Notes: generated from the letters alone by a model not told the origin. DNA of 64,000 bases from Catalinimonas niigatensis (GCF_030506285.1 NZ_CP119422.1:4203501-4267500), one strand, 5' to 3'. Counted from the first letter of the stretch, positions 36,787 to 46,439 are shown. Numbers and translations are program-made.

Positions 36787-37095
36787 TTACTGAATCATAT
36801 TACCTTCTTCATCAAAACTCAGCGTACCATTCTGAGTTCCATCAGTAATAGTCAGTTCATATTGTGTACCTTGCTCTGTACCTACTTCATGTACCTGAGA
36901 AACTTCCCACTGTCCATACTGAGATTCTTCAAAAGCAGTACTTACAGCATCAGGAAGCTCTTCATATTGTATTTCTGTGCGTTGATCTTGCACAAAGACT
37001 GTTTCAGTTTCCTTATCTATGGCTTGAGCATTGGTTTCAATTGTGGCAAACGAAAAGGTTCCTATTGCAGCTATCGCAATGATTGTACGTTTCAT
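36787..37095 (-). CDS. Small exported PepSY-like protein
   Basis: A 102-residue protein with a signal peptide (MKRTIIAIAAIGTFSFA to TNAQ). The mature part, including LPDAVSTAFEESQYGQWEVSQVHEV, YELTITDGTQNGTLSFDEEGN, resembles PepSY-like or beta-lactamase-inhibitor-like domains common in Bacteroidota. The precise family and function are uncertain. An ATG two codons upstream (37101) is also possible. Confidence 0.65.
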   Translation of the reverse strand: MKRTIIAIAAIGTFSFATIETNAQAIDKETETVFVQDQRTEIQYEELPDAVSTAFEESQYGQWEVSQVHEVGTEQGTQYELTITDGTQNGTLSFDEEGNMIQ

Positions 37096-37180
37096 AATCA
37101 AAAAATTTAAATAATAGAAATCTCAAAAAATAAAATCTGCTAAATCTTGTAGAATAACCATGCCAGATGAAACATTCTTG

Positions 37181-37211
37181 ATTTAACCTTCTGAATTTCA
37201 GAAGGTTAAAT
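37181..37211. repeat. Intergenic palindrome (hairpin), family member 3
   Basis: ATTTAACCTTCTGAA (37181-37195) and TTCAGAAGGTTAAAT (37197-37211) are perfect 15-base arms around one T. It lies in a 260-base spacer between the small exported protein and the HAD phosphatase, where nothing else was found. Confidence 0.75.
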
Positions 37212-37358
37212 TAAATAAAGTATAACTTCAATAATGTGTCCGAACGGGTATCATCCGAACAATAGATGTACAAAATGTTGCATCATTCTACAATGATGAA
37301 AGAAGAGTCAAGCAAATGAAGGGTTCATTATAAGCTGATCATTTTTACAATCATTGTG

Positions 37359-37973
37359 TTATACTGCTATACCTAACTTTTTTAGCTCAGCGGCTAGATC
37401 AGTCTCGGCTGACAGGTGAATGCCTGACATACCCATATTTTGTGCACCTTCTACATTCTCCAGTACATCATCAATAAAAACACAATGTTCAGGCGTTAGC
37501 GAATTACGCTTCAGCAACAGCCTGTAAATAGCCTCCTCGGGTTTAAGCAGCTTCTCGGTTCCGGACACTACAATATCTTTGAAGTAGTGTAAGAAGTCAT
37601 ATTTATTTAGGGCAATAGGAAAAGTCTCGTGCGACCAATTGGTAATAGCATAGAGGTCTACGTTTTTTTGTTGATGTAACTGGCACAGAATTTCCACATT
37701 TTCTTCAATAGCACCTCCCAGCATTTCTTCCCATCGGTCAAAATAGCAACGAATAGCTTGTTCGTATTTAGGATAAGCAGTAATTCGCTCATGGCTGGCG
37801 TCAGCAAAAGAGCGTCCTCCATCCTGAGCACGATTCCATTCCGAATGACAAATCTCTTTGAGAAAGAAATCAATTTCTTTTTCATCGGAAAAAACTTTGC
37901 TGTACAAATATTTAGGGTTCCAATCAATCAGTACTCCACCCAGATCAAATATTACAGTATGAATTTTAGCCAT
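37359..37973 (-). CDS. HAD-superfamily phosphatase (subfamily IA, YihX-like)
   Basis: A 204-residue HAD hydrolase. Motif I is VIFDLGGVLIDW, with the nucleophile Asp near residue 10; motif II is YAITNWS; motif III is the Lys in KLLKPEEAIY; motif IV is CVFIDDVLENV. Members dephosphorylate small sugar phosphates or nucleotides; alpha-glucose 1-phosphate is known for YihX. It is the last gene of a minus-strand run that begins near 41406. Confidence 0.85.
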   Translation of the reverse strand: MAKIHTVIFDLGGVLIDWNPKYLYSKVFSDEKEIDFFLKEICHSEWNRAQDGGRSFADASHERITAYPKYEQAIRCYFDRWEEMLGGAIEENVEILCQLHQQKNVDLYAITNWSHETFPIALNKYDFLHYFKDIVVSGTEKLLKPEEAIYRLLLKRNSLTPEHCVFIDDVLENVEGAQNMGMSGIHLSAETDLAAELKKLGIAV

Positions 37974-38034
37974 AGTAGTTTTAGCTCAGTGAATAATTTA
38001 TTCGGATTACTTAACAAAATTTTTATTGGCAATG

Positions 38035-38814
38035 CTAAGACATCCGCTCTTCAATTCCCAAGCCAAAGAGTGCAAAATCGTATCTCACGGGATCATATGA
38101 GTCAAAAAGGCGGAGGTTTTGTGTAAGTTCCACAGCAGTACTCCAGTCCGTTTGTTTCCTTCTGATCAAGCCTAAGCGACGGGCTACTCTATCTACATGC
38201 AAATCACAGGGACAGATTAATTGAGAGGGTTTGATCTTATGCCATAAGCCAAAATCCACACCTTTGTCATCTTTCCTCACCATCCAGCGCAGATACATAT
38301 TGAGACGCTTGCAGGCAGAATTTCTGGCTGGAGTGGCGATATGTTTACGCGTGCGGGCTGGGTAATCAGCTAAGCTGAAAAAAAGCTGGTGGAAGTGAAT
38401 CAAGCCTTTTTCTACATCAATGTCATCCGGACAAATTACCTGGGCAAAAGCTTCTTCCAATGAATCATATTGTTGATAGTAATGATGCAAAAATTCTATA
38501 AAATAAAGGGCATCAGTAGCATTAAAAGTGCGGTGTTTAAAATCCACAAAAGGCTTGAGGTCTTGTTCCTGATGGTGCAAGATAAAATCATGAGGAGCAT
38601 GATCCATCAGGGTAAAAAACTCCTGACATTTGCGGATAATAGTTTTGCGTTGACCCCAGGCTAGTACGGCGGCTATTAGTCCACTGATCTCAATATCCTG
38701 CTGTTTATGGTAAGTATGAGGAATGCAGATGGGATCATTTTCAATAAAAGCCGGGCGGTTAAATTCATCAGCTTTAGTTTCAAGCAGCTCGTATAAGCTT
38801 TGCTGTGACTTCAA
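38035..38814 (-). CDS. TIGR02757-family protein of unknown function
   Basis: A 259-residue soluble protein matching what I know of the TIGR02757 (DUF2400) family: FIENDPICIPHTYHKQQDIEI, GLIAAVLAWGQRKTII, KRLNMYLRWMVRKDDKGVDFGLW, and CPCDLHVDRVARRLGL. The central KRLNMYLRWMVR and DLHVDRVARRLG pattern resembles DNA-glycosylase helix-hairpin-helix folds, but no activity is established here. It is followed by the HAD gene after 61 bases and preceded by a 198-residue gene after 2 bases. Confidence 0.8.
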   Translation of the reverse strand: MKSQQSLYELLETKADEFNRPAFIENDPICIPHTYHKQQDIEISGLIAAVLAWGQRKTIIRKCQEFFTLMDHAPHDFILHHQEQDLKPFVDFKHRTFNATDALYFIEFLHHYYQQYDSLEEAFAQVICPDDIDVEKGLIHFHQLFFSLADYPARTRKHIATPARNSACKRLNMYLRWMVRKDDKGVDFGLWHKIKPSQLICPCDLHVDRVARRLGLIRRKQTDWSTAVELTQNLRLFDSYDPVRYDFALFGLGIEERMS

Positions 38815-38816
38815 GA

Positions 38817-39413
38817 CTAGATTGCGGCTTTAAACTGCAGGTCAGCAGCCCGGATGATCAGCTTACCTTCTTCTTTTTTCTCATCAAACCATAGGATCAC
38901 TTTATCAGTCTCCTGTTCTACCTTCCAGCTAAAGGACTTAATAGTTTTGATGTGATGCAATGTGCCGGTTTTAGCATTCAGAAACATCAGGTCGAAGTCA
39001 GGCAATTGTTTAGGAATGAGGGTATTCCACTTCTGAAGAAGAATACCGTCAAAACAAGGAACCTGAAAATCACCAAAATAACATTCTGAAAATTCCCGGA
39101 TTGTTTGATTGGCTTTGAGCTTGTAGTAAGCAGGGCCAAACATGATCTCATCTTCCAGCTTACTTTCAATTTTTAAAGAACCAATATGTGCAAAAGGGCG
39201 CCACTCAGGCACTTGTTCGGAAGCCTGCTCTGTAGGTACTTTTTTCCAAAGCGGTAGCATGGAAATTAGGCGGGAAAGCAATGAAAACAGGTGGATTACT
39301 GCTATACATGCGAATGAAAAAACCAGGATGAAGGGATACATCAGGGTAAATAGCCCTGTCCAGATACTATTAAGAATAGATTTTTTTTGAGTAACAGCTT
39401 TGTCTCCTGACAT
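38817..39413 (-). CDS. Membrane-anchored protein of unknown function
   Basis: A 198-residue protein with one long hydrophobic stretch near residues 17-55 (LFTLMYPFILVFSFACIAVIHLF) and a soluble C-terminal half rich in beta-strands (FDLMFLNAKTGTLHHIK, EEGKLIIRAADLQFKA). No family recognised. Only two bases separate it from the TIGR02757 gene, so they are likely co-transcribed. Confidence 0.6.
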   Translation of the reverse strand: MSGDKAVTQKKSILNSIWTGLFTLMYPFILVFSFACIAVIHLFSLLSRLISMLPLWKKVPTEQASEQVPEWRPFAHIGSLKIESKLEDEIMFGPAYYKLKANQTIREFSECYFGDFQVPCFDGILLQKWNTLIPKQLPDFDLMFLNAKTGTLHHIKTIKSFSWKVEQETDKVILWFDEKKEEGKLIIRAADLQFKAAI

Positions 39414-39473
39414 CTTATAAGATTATGTGAATAAGAAGAAAACTAAAAACAAGCGGATTGGTTCGTGTTTAGC

Positions 39474-40610
39474 TTACTGAATATAAGTGATTTCTACAGG
39501 AAAGCGTTCATTAATACCACCCAGTTTTTCATAAGCCGCCTGAGAGATACGGATAGAGACCTTATTATTAACGCCAGTTTCTGGCAGTTTACCTACTACG
39601 CGTACAAATACTGACAGATTATTCATCTCATTACGAATCTGGATGATCGTTCCCACAGGAGCGGAGCGATGCAGTGCCAGAAATTTTTTGGTGTCTATGC
39701 CTCCTTCTATGGCTGAGGCGAAGCCCATCTCGCTCTTCTTTTCATATTCAGATAAGGCTTTTTTCTCAGAGGCTCTAATCGCACGGATGCGTTCTTTTTC
39801 CTGCTCTAAAGCTTCTGCACGAGTCAGCCTACGGTCATATACTTCTTCTTCTTCACTGTCTTCCTCTTCTATATTGTTTCTGTTGTCGGTTACGGGATCA
39901 GGAATGGTTACAGTATTGACATTAGAGGCAGAAACATTTAATTCAGCAGCATCTAGTACTTCTCTATCCCGTATGATCAACGTCTGTCCGAAAGCAATAC
40001 TTTCATTAGAGAGTCTATTCCGCTGTATCAGTTCATTGACCGAAACTCCATAAGACCGGGAGATGGCAAATAAAGTCTCTCCCTGTCTGACAGTATGGAC
40101 AACATATCTTTTCTCATCAATCATCGGCTGGGGTGCAACCTCATTTATATTTCCAATATGATAGATTACAATGGGCTGACCAATAGATAAGGCCTGATCA
40201 CCAATGGCATTCCAGCGCCTAAGCTCGTCCATGGATACATTATAGGTTCTGGAGATGCGGAAAAGTGTTTCTCCTTCTTTGACAGTATGGATGGTTTTTT
40301 CTCCCTGGCTGAGCTGAGGGAACAGAGGGACACGTAAGCTATCTCCTATGCTGAGGTTATCTACATCTACCGAAGAATTAATCTTCCGTATTTCATCAAG
40401 CTGCGTATTGTATTTACGAGATAAGGCAAATAAAGTCTCACCAGGAAACACCCGGTGTATGATATATACTTCACCGGCAATGCGATCAATTCCCACGGAA
40501 TCTTCAAAAACTCCGGATGAGAAATGCTGAGTTGCAGGGAAACCCTGACTCTCTTGCGTTATACAAAACATGCCTACCAAAATGAATACTACCAAAATCT
40601 TACATTGCAT
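39474..40610 (-). CDS. Triple-LysM exported protein with RlpA-like C-terminus
   Basis: A 378-residue protein with a signal peptide (to ITQESQG). Three LysM domains bind peptidoglycan, at about 48-95, 108-152 and 168-213, each with GETLF(A/R)(L/I)S. A charged, Glu/Arg-rich linker (about 240-295) follows. The C-terminal 85 residues (GTIIQIRNEMNNLSVFVRVVG, VSIRISQAAYEKLGG) look like the double-psi barrel of RlpA-type septal proteins. It probably acts on or in the cell wall. It overlaps the next upstream gene by 11 bases. Confidence 0.82.
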   Translation of the reverse strand: MQCKILVVFILVGMFCITQESQGFPATQHFSSGVFEDSVGIDRIAGEVYIIHRVFPGETLFALSRKYNTQLDEIRKINSSVDVDNLSIGDSLRVPLFPQLSQGEKTIHTVKEGETLFRISRTYNVSMDELRRWNAIGDQALSIGQPIVIYHIGNINEVAPQPMIDEKRYVVHTVRQGETLFAISRSYGVSVNELIQRNRLSNESIAFGQTLIIRDREVLDAAELNVSASNVNTVTIPDPVTDNRNNIEEEDSEEEEVYDRRLTRAEALEQEKERIRAIRASEKKALSEYEKKSEMGFASAIEGGIDTKKFLALHRSAPVGTIIQIRNEMNNLSVFVRVVGKLPETGVNNKVSIRISQAAYEKLGGINERFPVEITYIQ

Positions 40611-41406
40611 AACTTACCAGCTCTCTTTTTCGCTTAATAAACATCAGTTGATCGCGGACAATCATAAAAGTACCCCAACCGATTTGGGATAATTGGTCAT
40701 CTAATTTTTCGTGTAGTTGTAATGTACCCTCCTGGTCTATTACTAACAAATAATTAGCCAAAGCCTTATCTTCTTCTATGTAATAGCTGACAAAAATCAG
40801 TTGTTGATGCGCGAGGTACTCACAGCCTTTGATTGGCCTTTGGTTCAGATACTCCAGGACAAACTTACGGACTGTCTCAAAATATGCCTCATCTTCTGTG
40901 TAATGAAACGGTTGGTGAATATATTTATTTTCTATAGAAATATTTTGGAGCTCAGCAAGAGCATCTTCTTTTGAAAGCCATTTTTCAGAATAATCTTTCA
41001 CAGCCTGACATTTGTAGACAGTCTCATCCTGCTGCCTCTCATATCCATAAATATATCCATTTTTTATATCCAATACCTGCAAGGTTTCGCTCTCCCAGAT
41101 AATCTGACAAGTATCTGCATGTATAGCGAAATAGGATTTTTTTTCCGGATTATCAGTATCCTCAAAAGTATGCAATACCAGCACGTCCTGATCAGCAGCA
41201 CACATACCAATCCACCAGTTCTCCTCAAAGCTGAGGCCTTGCCATGTCATCTTTTTTTCTGAAATGCGATAAGCTGCGAAACTCACCTGATGGGCCTCTT
41301 CGTCGCGTAATTCTATATAGAGGTAATGGGCATCATGGTCAGTAAGCAGGTTCCAGATTTTTGCTGGAAAAGAAACTGAACTCACATGATTCAACTTTTT
41401 TAGCAA
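40600..41406 (-). CDS. DUF4905-like soluble protein
   Basis: A 268-residue protein without a signal peptide. Sequence such as SVSFPAKIWNLLTDHDAHYLYIELRDEE and WQGLSFEENWWIGM resembles DUF4905 proteins of Cytophagales, as far as I can recall. Repeated short beta-strand segments suggest a propeller-like fold. Function unknown. Its 3' end overlaps the LysM gene by 11 bases, so the two are translationally linked; a shared role at the envelope is possible. Confidence 0.6.
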   Translation of the reverse strand: MLKKLNHVSSVSFPAKIWNLLTDHDAHYLYIELRDEEAHQVSFAAYRISEKKMTWQGLSFEENWWIGMCAADQDVLVLHTFEDTDNPEKKSYFAIHADTCQIIWESETLQVLDIKNGYIYGYERQQDETVYKCQAVKDYSEKWLSKEDALAELQNISIENKYIHQPFHYTEDEAYFETVRKFVLEYLNQRPIKGCEYLAHQQLIFVSYYIEEDKALANYLLVIDQEGTLQLHEKLDDQLSQIGWGTFMIVRDQLMFIKRKRELVSYAM

Positions 41407-41465
41407 GGTGCTGGTTTTTTAGTTATAATTAGAACCAATTTAGAGGTTTTGGATAACTCAAATTT

Positions 41466-42872
41466 ATGATACTCAAAAGCAATCGCAAGTGGCCTGCCGC
41501 ATTTTTGTTGATAATACTTGCCATAGCAGGCTCAAGGGTTTATGCACAGACGGATACGACTGCACAGGCTAATCAGCAGGTGTTTGTGATGGAACTGCGT
41601 TCAGAGATTGATGCCCGTACTAATCGTTATGTAGAACTGGCTTTTGACAAAGCGGAAGAGATAGAAGCTGACCTGATTGTCATTGATATGGATACCTATG
41701 GTGGGGCACTCTACGACGCTGACGATATCCGTACCCGTATACTGGAATCTGAAATTCCTGTATATGTGTTTATCAATAAAGATGCAGCTTCTGCCGGAGC
41801 CTTGATTTCTATTGCCTGCGATAGTATTTATATGGCTCCGGGAGCCAGCATAGGCGCAGCTACTGTGGTAAGCGGTGGTACCGGAGAGGCGGCGCCTGAC
41901 AAGTATCAATCTTACATGCGCTCAATCATGCGAGCCACTGCCGAAGCTACCGGACGAGATCCGCACATTGCCGAGGCGATGGTAGATCAAAATCTGGAAG
42001 TAGACAGCATTTCCAAGGCCGGAGAAGTGATTACTTTCTCCACTTCCGAAGCGATCAAATATGGTTTCTGTGAGGCCCAAGTTACCAGTATAGAGGAATT
42101 GTTGCAGCGTAGTGGAATGGAAGAGGAAGAATATACCCTTACTGTATTTGAAAAAGATGTACCCGAGCAGATCATTGCCTTTTTCCTTAATCCATTTATC
42201 AGCGGTATACTGATTCTCATCATATTAGGAGGTGTGTACTTTGAGCTACAAACTCCCGGAGTGGGTTTTCCACTCATGGCTGCGATTGTTGCCTTAGTAT
42301 TATATCTCGTTCCTTATTACCTGAATGGACTAGCCGAAAACTGGGAGATTGTTGCTTTCTTTGTCGGAGCGGTACTGATCATTCTCGAAGTGCTGGTCAT
42401 TCCTGGCTTTGGTGTGGCAGGTATTGCCGGACTTACCCTTACCATTGGCTCTCTGATCCTGGTGATGCTCAACAACAATAACTTTGATTTTTTCTTTGTA
42501 GATCCGGGAGAAGTTGTCAGTGCTGTGGCCACTACCCTAATAGGTATGTTTGGGGCAATCCTACTGATGTTCTTCTTTGGCGTACGACTGACTGACTCAG
42601 CGGCTTTTAAGCGGGTTTCTTTGCAAACTACTCAGGCGACCAGCGAAGGTTATACTTCCAGCACCCGGATAGGTACTTTTATTGGAAAAGAAGGGGAGGC
42701 TTATACTGTGTTACGGCCCAGTGGAAAGATCATGATTGATGACGAACTCTACGATGCTTATACCCGGGGCGACTATATTCCTCGTGGAGAAAGAATTGTA
42801 GTAGTCAATGATGAAGGCACTTCTTTGCGGGTAAAACTGTCGAAAGATGTGCCTAAAGAGGGATTAAGTTAA
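41466..42872 (+). CDS. NfeD-family membrane protein with ClpP-type serine protease domain
   Basis: A 468-residue protein with a signal peptide (to VYAQ). A ClpP/SppA-like protease domain (about 35-230) has the serine motif DAASAGALIS and the general-base Lys in the DKYQSYMRSIMR helix. Several transmembrane helices follow (about 240-370), then a C-terminal OB-fold NfeD domain (about 395-465, GKEGEAYTVLRPSGKIMIDD). Such long NfeD proteins cleave membrane proteins such as stomatins; no stomatin gene is adjacent here. It is divergent from the DUF4905-like gene. Confidence 0.88.
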   Translation: MILKSNRKWPAAFLLIILAIAGSRVYAQTDTTAQANQQVFVMELRSEIDARTNRYVELAFDKAEEIEADLIVIDMDTYGGALYDADDIRTRILESEIPVYVFINKDAASAGALISIACDSIYMAPGASIGAATVVSGGTGEAAPDKYQSYMRSIMRATAEATGRDPHIAEAMVDQNLEVDSISKAGEVITFSTSEAIKYGFCEAQVTSIEELLQRSGMEEEEYTLTVFEKDVPEQIIAFFLNPFISGILILIILGGVYFELQTPGVGFPLMAAIVALVLYLVPYYLNGLAENWEIVAFFVGAVLIILEVLVIPGFGVAGIAGLTLTIGSLILVMLNNNNFDFFFVDPGEVVSAVATTLIGMFGAILLMFFFGVRLTDSAAFKRVSLQTTQATSEGYTSSTRIGTFIGKEGEAYTVLRPSGKIMIDDELYDAYTRGDYIPRGERIVVVNDEGTSLRVKLSKDVPKEGLS

Positions 42873-42971
42873 TGGGGCTACTCCTTTTTTATACCTAAGC
42901 TGTTGAAGGAAAAATTTTGTATTCCAGCTTTCGGGGCGTAATTTCCTGCCACTATAATAAACTGACCTTTT

Positions 42972-45341
42972 ATGAAAAGATTGCTTACGCTGCTCTTGAG
43001 TGTGGCCTTTACCATGAGCTATGCCCAGGAGCGGACCTCTGCGCTCAGCATTCCGCAAATCATGCAGGGAGAAGATTTTGTGGGGCATCTTCCGGAAGAT
43101 ATTCACTGGGGAACGGATAGTCGTACTGTTTATTTCTCCTGGAATCCCGAACAGGATACGCTGCGCAGTCAATTTAAGATTACTTTGTCCAATAGAAACC
43201 CACAGAAAGTCAGCCTAGAGGAGCAGAAAAATATACCTGCTTTTGGGGGAGTATACAATCAGACCAGAAGTCTCAAACTGTACGAAAAAAACGGTGACAT
43301 CTTTTTGTTGAATATGAAAGATCAGTCGGTGCGCCAAATCACCAATACAGTTGAGAGAGAATATGATCCACAGTTCTCCGGCGACGAAAATAAAGTGATC
43401 TATACCCGCAGCAGCAATCTTTTTGCCTGGGATATGGAAAGCGGAAGCACAAGGCAGCTTAGCAATTTCATAAAAGGCAAAAAAGAAGAAGATAAAGAGC
43501 CATCGCCTTATAGGCAGTGGCTGGAAAACGATCAGTTAGCACACTTTGATATATTGGCAGAGCGCAAAGCGGTAAATGATCTGGAAGAAGAAAGACAGGA
43601 AAAGCTTAAGCCGGAGCGTCCTCTGGAAATTTTTACCGGAGCCAAAACTGTATCCGAAGTAGAAATTAGTCCTGATATGCGCTTCGTGACTTACCGGCTT
43701 ACCAAGTCAGCGGATGATGAAAGTACGGCCGTCCCTGATTATGTGACGCAGTCCGGTTTTGTAGAAGACATTAGCGCCCGCCAAAAAGTAGGTGCACCGC
43801 AGGACACTTTTGAGATGGGCATCTATGATCTTCAGGAAGATACTACCTATACGATAGATACCGAGCAGCTTCCCGGCATCTATGACAAACCAGCTTTCTT
43901 AGAAGAGTATCATCAGGGAGATTCTGCTTACAGTGATCAATACGAGGAGCCAAGAGAAGTGATCATTCACGGACCCTTTTACGCGGAAGATGGAAAAGCA
44001 GTGGTGATTGTCCGTTCATTGGACCACAAAGACCGTTGGATTATGCGTCTTGATATTTCAGAGGGAAAATTATCGCTGCTGGACCGTCAGCGGGATGAGG
44101 CCTGGATCGGTGGACCTGGTATTCCGGGATATATTTTCAGTGAAAATAATCTGGGATGGATTGACAACGAACATATCTGGTTTCAGTCGGAGGAGACCGC
44201 TTATTCTCATCTTTATGCGTTGGATGTAAATACCGGAGAAAAACAAGCCCTGACCAGTGGTGAGTATGAAGTGACGGATGTGCAACTATCTAAGGATAAG
44301 AAATACTTTTTCCTGGTCACCAGTGAAGAAAGCCCTTTTGTGCGTCAGCTTTATCGTATGCCTGCCAAAGGAGGAAACATGACTAAATTGACCAGTCAGT
44401 CAGGTAACCATGAAGCCTATCTTTCTCCTGATGAGAAGTACTGGGCCATTCGTTATTCTTTTAGTAATCAGCCCTGGGAGCTATATCTCATGGAGAATAA
44501 GCCAGGGGTAGAGATGAACCGCATTACCAACTCTACTACCGATGCTTTTGAGGCCTACGACTGGCGGGAACCGAAAATTATCCGTTTTACTGCCGGCGAT
44601 GGGGTAGAAGTACCTGCCCGAGTGTATGAACCTGAAAGCCCCAATGGAGCAGGAGTGATTTTTGTACATGGAGCAGGCTACCTGCAAAATGTACATCAGT
44701 GGTGGAGCAGTTACTTCAGAGAGTATATGTTTCATAATTATCTTACTGACTTAGGCTATACCATAATGGACATAGACTACCGAGGAAGTAGTGGATACGG
44801 ACGTGACTGGCGTACTGCAATTTATCGCCATATGAGTGGCAAAGACCTGACCGATCAGATTGATGGAGCCGCTTACATGGTAGAAAACTTAGATGTGGAA
44901 GAAGATCGACTAGGTATTTATGGAGGATCATACGGAGGTTTTATTACCATCGCTGCCCTGTTTAAGCATCCAGGTGTCTTTCAGAGTGGTGCTGCGTTGC
45001 GCTCCGTTACCGATTGGGCACACTATAATCATCCTTACACAGCTAATATTCTCAATACGCCGGTTGAGGATAGCATTGCTTATGTGCGTTCGTCTCCTAT
45101 TTATTTTGCGGATGGTCTGGAAGACCGCCTGCTGATGCTACACGGTATGGTAGATGATAATGTGCATTACCAGGATGTGGTGCGTCTTTCTCAGCGTCTG
45201 ATTGAGTTAGGCAAAGACAATTGGGACTTGGCAGTATTCCCAATGGAGCCTCATGGTTTTAAAGAAGCCAGCAGCTGGACTGATGAGTATAAGCGTATCT
45301 TCAAACTGTTTGAAGAAACGCTAGGTGAAGAGGAAAAATAA
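42972..45341 (+). CDS. S9-family prolyl oligopeptidase-type peptidase
   Basis: A 789-residue exported peptidase with a signal peptide (to YAQE), an N-terminal beta-propeller of the DPP-IV type (about 60-520), and an alpha/beta-hydrolase domain. The catalytic triad is Ser653 in YGGSYGGF, Asp728 in GMVDDNVH, and His761 in EPHGFKE. It cleaves short peptides in the periplasm, probably as a dipeptidyl or acylaminoacyl peptidase. Neighbours show no obvious link. Confidence 0.92.
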   Translation: MKRLLTLLLSVAFTMSYAQERTSALSIPQIMQGEDFVGHLPEDIHWGTDSRTVYFSWNPEQDTLRSQFKITLSNRNPQKVSLEEQKNIPAFGGVYNQTRSLKLYEKNGDIFLLNMKDQSVRQITNTVEREYDPQFSGDENKVIYTRSSNLFAWDMESGSTRQLSNFIKGKKEEDKEPSPYRQWLENDQLAHFDILAERKAVNDLEEERQEKLKPERPLEIFTGAKTVSEVEISPDMRFVTYRLTKSADDESTAVPDYVTQSGFVEDISARQKVGAPQDTFEMGIYDLQEDTTYTIDTEQLPGIYDKPAFLEEYHQGDSAYSDQYEEPREVIIHGPFYAEDGKAVVIVRSLDHKDRWIMRLDISEGKLSLLDRQRDEAWIGGPGIPGYIFSENNLGWIDNEHIWFQSEETAYSHLYALDVNTGEKQALTSGEYEVTDVQLSKDKKYFFLVTSEESPFVRQLYRMPAKGGNMTKLTSQSGNHEAYLSPDEKYWAIRYSFSNQPWELYLMENKPGVEMNRITNSTTDAFEAYDWREPKIIRFTAGDGVEVPARVYEPESPNGAGVIFVHGAGYLQNVHQWWSSYFREYMFHNYLTDLGYTIMDIDYRGSSGYGRDWRTAIYRHMSGKDLTDQIDGAAYMVENLDVEEDRLGIYGGSYGGFITIAALFKHPGVFQSGAALRSVTDWAHYNHPYTANILNTPVEDSIAYVRSSPIYFADGLEDRLLMLHGMVDDNVHYQDVVRLSQRLIELGKDNWDLAVFPMEPHGFKEASSWTDEYKRIFKLFEETLGEEEK

Positions 45342-45411
45342 TTAAGTGTAAAAAAAAATATGTCCCTGAGCTTTTCCATATATTCACTTAACTAATTTCA
45401 AAAAATACATC

Positions 45412-46020
45412 ATGAAGATGAAAAGCTCACAAATCCTTTTGGGTACCTTCCTGGTTTTGCTAATTAATGTATGTGCAGAAGCACAATCTATTCAGCCAGG
45501 TATCAAATTTGGGCTAAACTTAGCCAGTATTTATGGTGATGATACAGAAGGCAATAAAATGAAAGGAGGAATTTTAGTAGGAGGTATTTTACATGTACCA
45601 ATTTCCGAACAGTTTGCCTTTCAACCTGAACTACTCTTTATACAGCAAGGTACTCGTGGCGAAGAAACTGGCACTACCATCAGCTTTAACAACAACTACC
45701 TCATGCTACCACTGATGGGTAAAATTTATTTGTCTCCCAATTTTGTTTTGGAAGTCGGCCCTCAGGTAGGCGTTCTGCTAAGCTCAAAACTGAAAGGTGA
45801 AGTCAACGGGGCTAATGCCTCGATAGATTCTAAGGAATTGTTTAAATCATTGGATTTTGGCCTTAATGCCGGGCTTAGCTACGAATCCTCAAATGGTTTC
45901 GTAGTAAGTACACGTTACTGTTTAGGATTAACGAATGTGTTAGATAGGGAGGTGGCAGATGTAAATTCTAAGAATTCTGCGATACAAGTTGCCCTTGCCT
46001 ACCGTTTTCTGTTGGAGTAA
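45412..46020 (+). CDS. PorT-like outer-membrane beta-barrel protein
   Basis: A 202-residue protein with a signal peptide (to CAEAQS) and the pattern IQPGIKFGLNLASIYGDD, FAFQPELLFIQQG, NYLMLPLMGKIYL, LEVGPQVGVLLS, and a closing LAYRFLLE, typical of the PorT/OmpA-like eight-strand barrel family widespread in Bacteroidota. Whether it belongs to type IX secretion cannot be judged; most such paralogues do not. Confidence 0.8.
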   Translation: MKMKSSQILLGTFLVLLINVCAEAQSIQPGIKFGLNLASIYGDDTEGNKMKGGILVGGILHVPISEQFAFQPELLFIQQGTRGEETGTTISFNNNYLMLPLMGKIYLSPNFVLEVGPQVGVLLSSKLKGEVNGANASIDSKELFKSLDFGLNAGLSYESSNGFVVSTRYCLGLTNVLDREVADVNSKNSAIQVALAYRFLLE

Positions 46021-46038
46021 ATATTGAACATAAAAAAA

Positions 46039-46068
46039 ACATCAGCAGAAACTAAGTTCTGCTGATGT
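46039..46068 (-). terminator. Terminator between convergent genes
   Basis: ACATCAGCAGAA (46039-46050) and TTCTGCTGATGT (46057-46068) are perfect 12-base arms with a 6-base loop. The T-run is on the minus-strand side, so it chiefly ends the 61-residue gene stopping at 46109, 40 bases upstream. Confidence 0.8.
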
Positions 46069-46108
46069 CCTCATACAATATAGTATCTATTGGTTTTCTT
46101 CAAAAGAA

Positions 46109-46294
46109 TTAACTTCCGCAGCCGACACAGTCAATGGAAGAATCTATAGGTTTGGTGCCGTTGAGCTTCATTTTCAGATTGTGAATCTTATCACGGATTT
46201 CCATGTCCTGAAACATATCGCCACTCAATTTGGCTTCCAAGTCAGTAATTTGCTGTTCCAGCGTTTCTTTAGTGGTTTGGGTACTTTCCATCAT
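46109..46294 (-). CDS. Small coiled-coil protein with C-terminal CxxC
   Basis: A 61-residue protein starting MMESTQTT (ATG ending 46294; 46291 is equally possible). The body TLEQQITDLEAKLSGDMFQDMEIRDKIHNLKMKL is strongly helical with heptad spacing, and the end is CVGCGS, a possible metal or redox site. A longer frame upstream to 46387 lacks sense as a protein start. No family recognised. Confidence 0.6.
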   Translation of the reverse strand: MMESTQTTKETLEQQITDLEAKLSGDMFQDMEIRDKIHNLKMKLNGTKPIDSSIDCVGCGS

Positions 46295-46439
46295 TAACGG
46301 TTTTTGTTTAGCTAACGCGATGAAGCTACAAAGGTTTCGATAGGTTTGCAATGGTGAAGTTTTCACAAAAAATAAAATTGATTTCAATAAGCCGTAGGGA
46401 TTAATTAAACTTGCTGCCTAACTTACAAGTTAATACACT

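Noticed and set aside
36545-36793. 82-codon open frame on the + strand
   Set aside because: It runs through the terminator of the minus-strand gene at 36787, has low-complexity Lys/Phe-rich composition and no recognisable domain.
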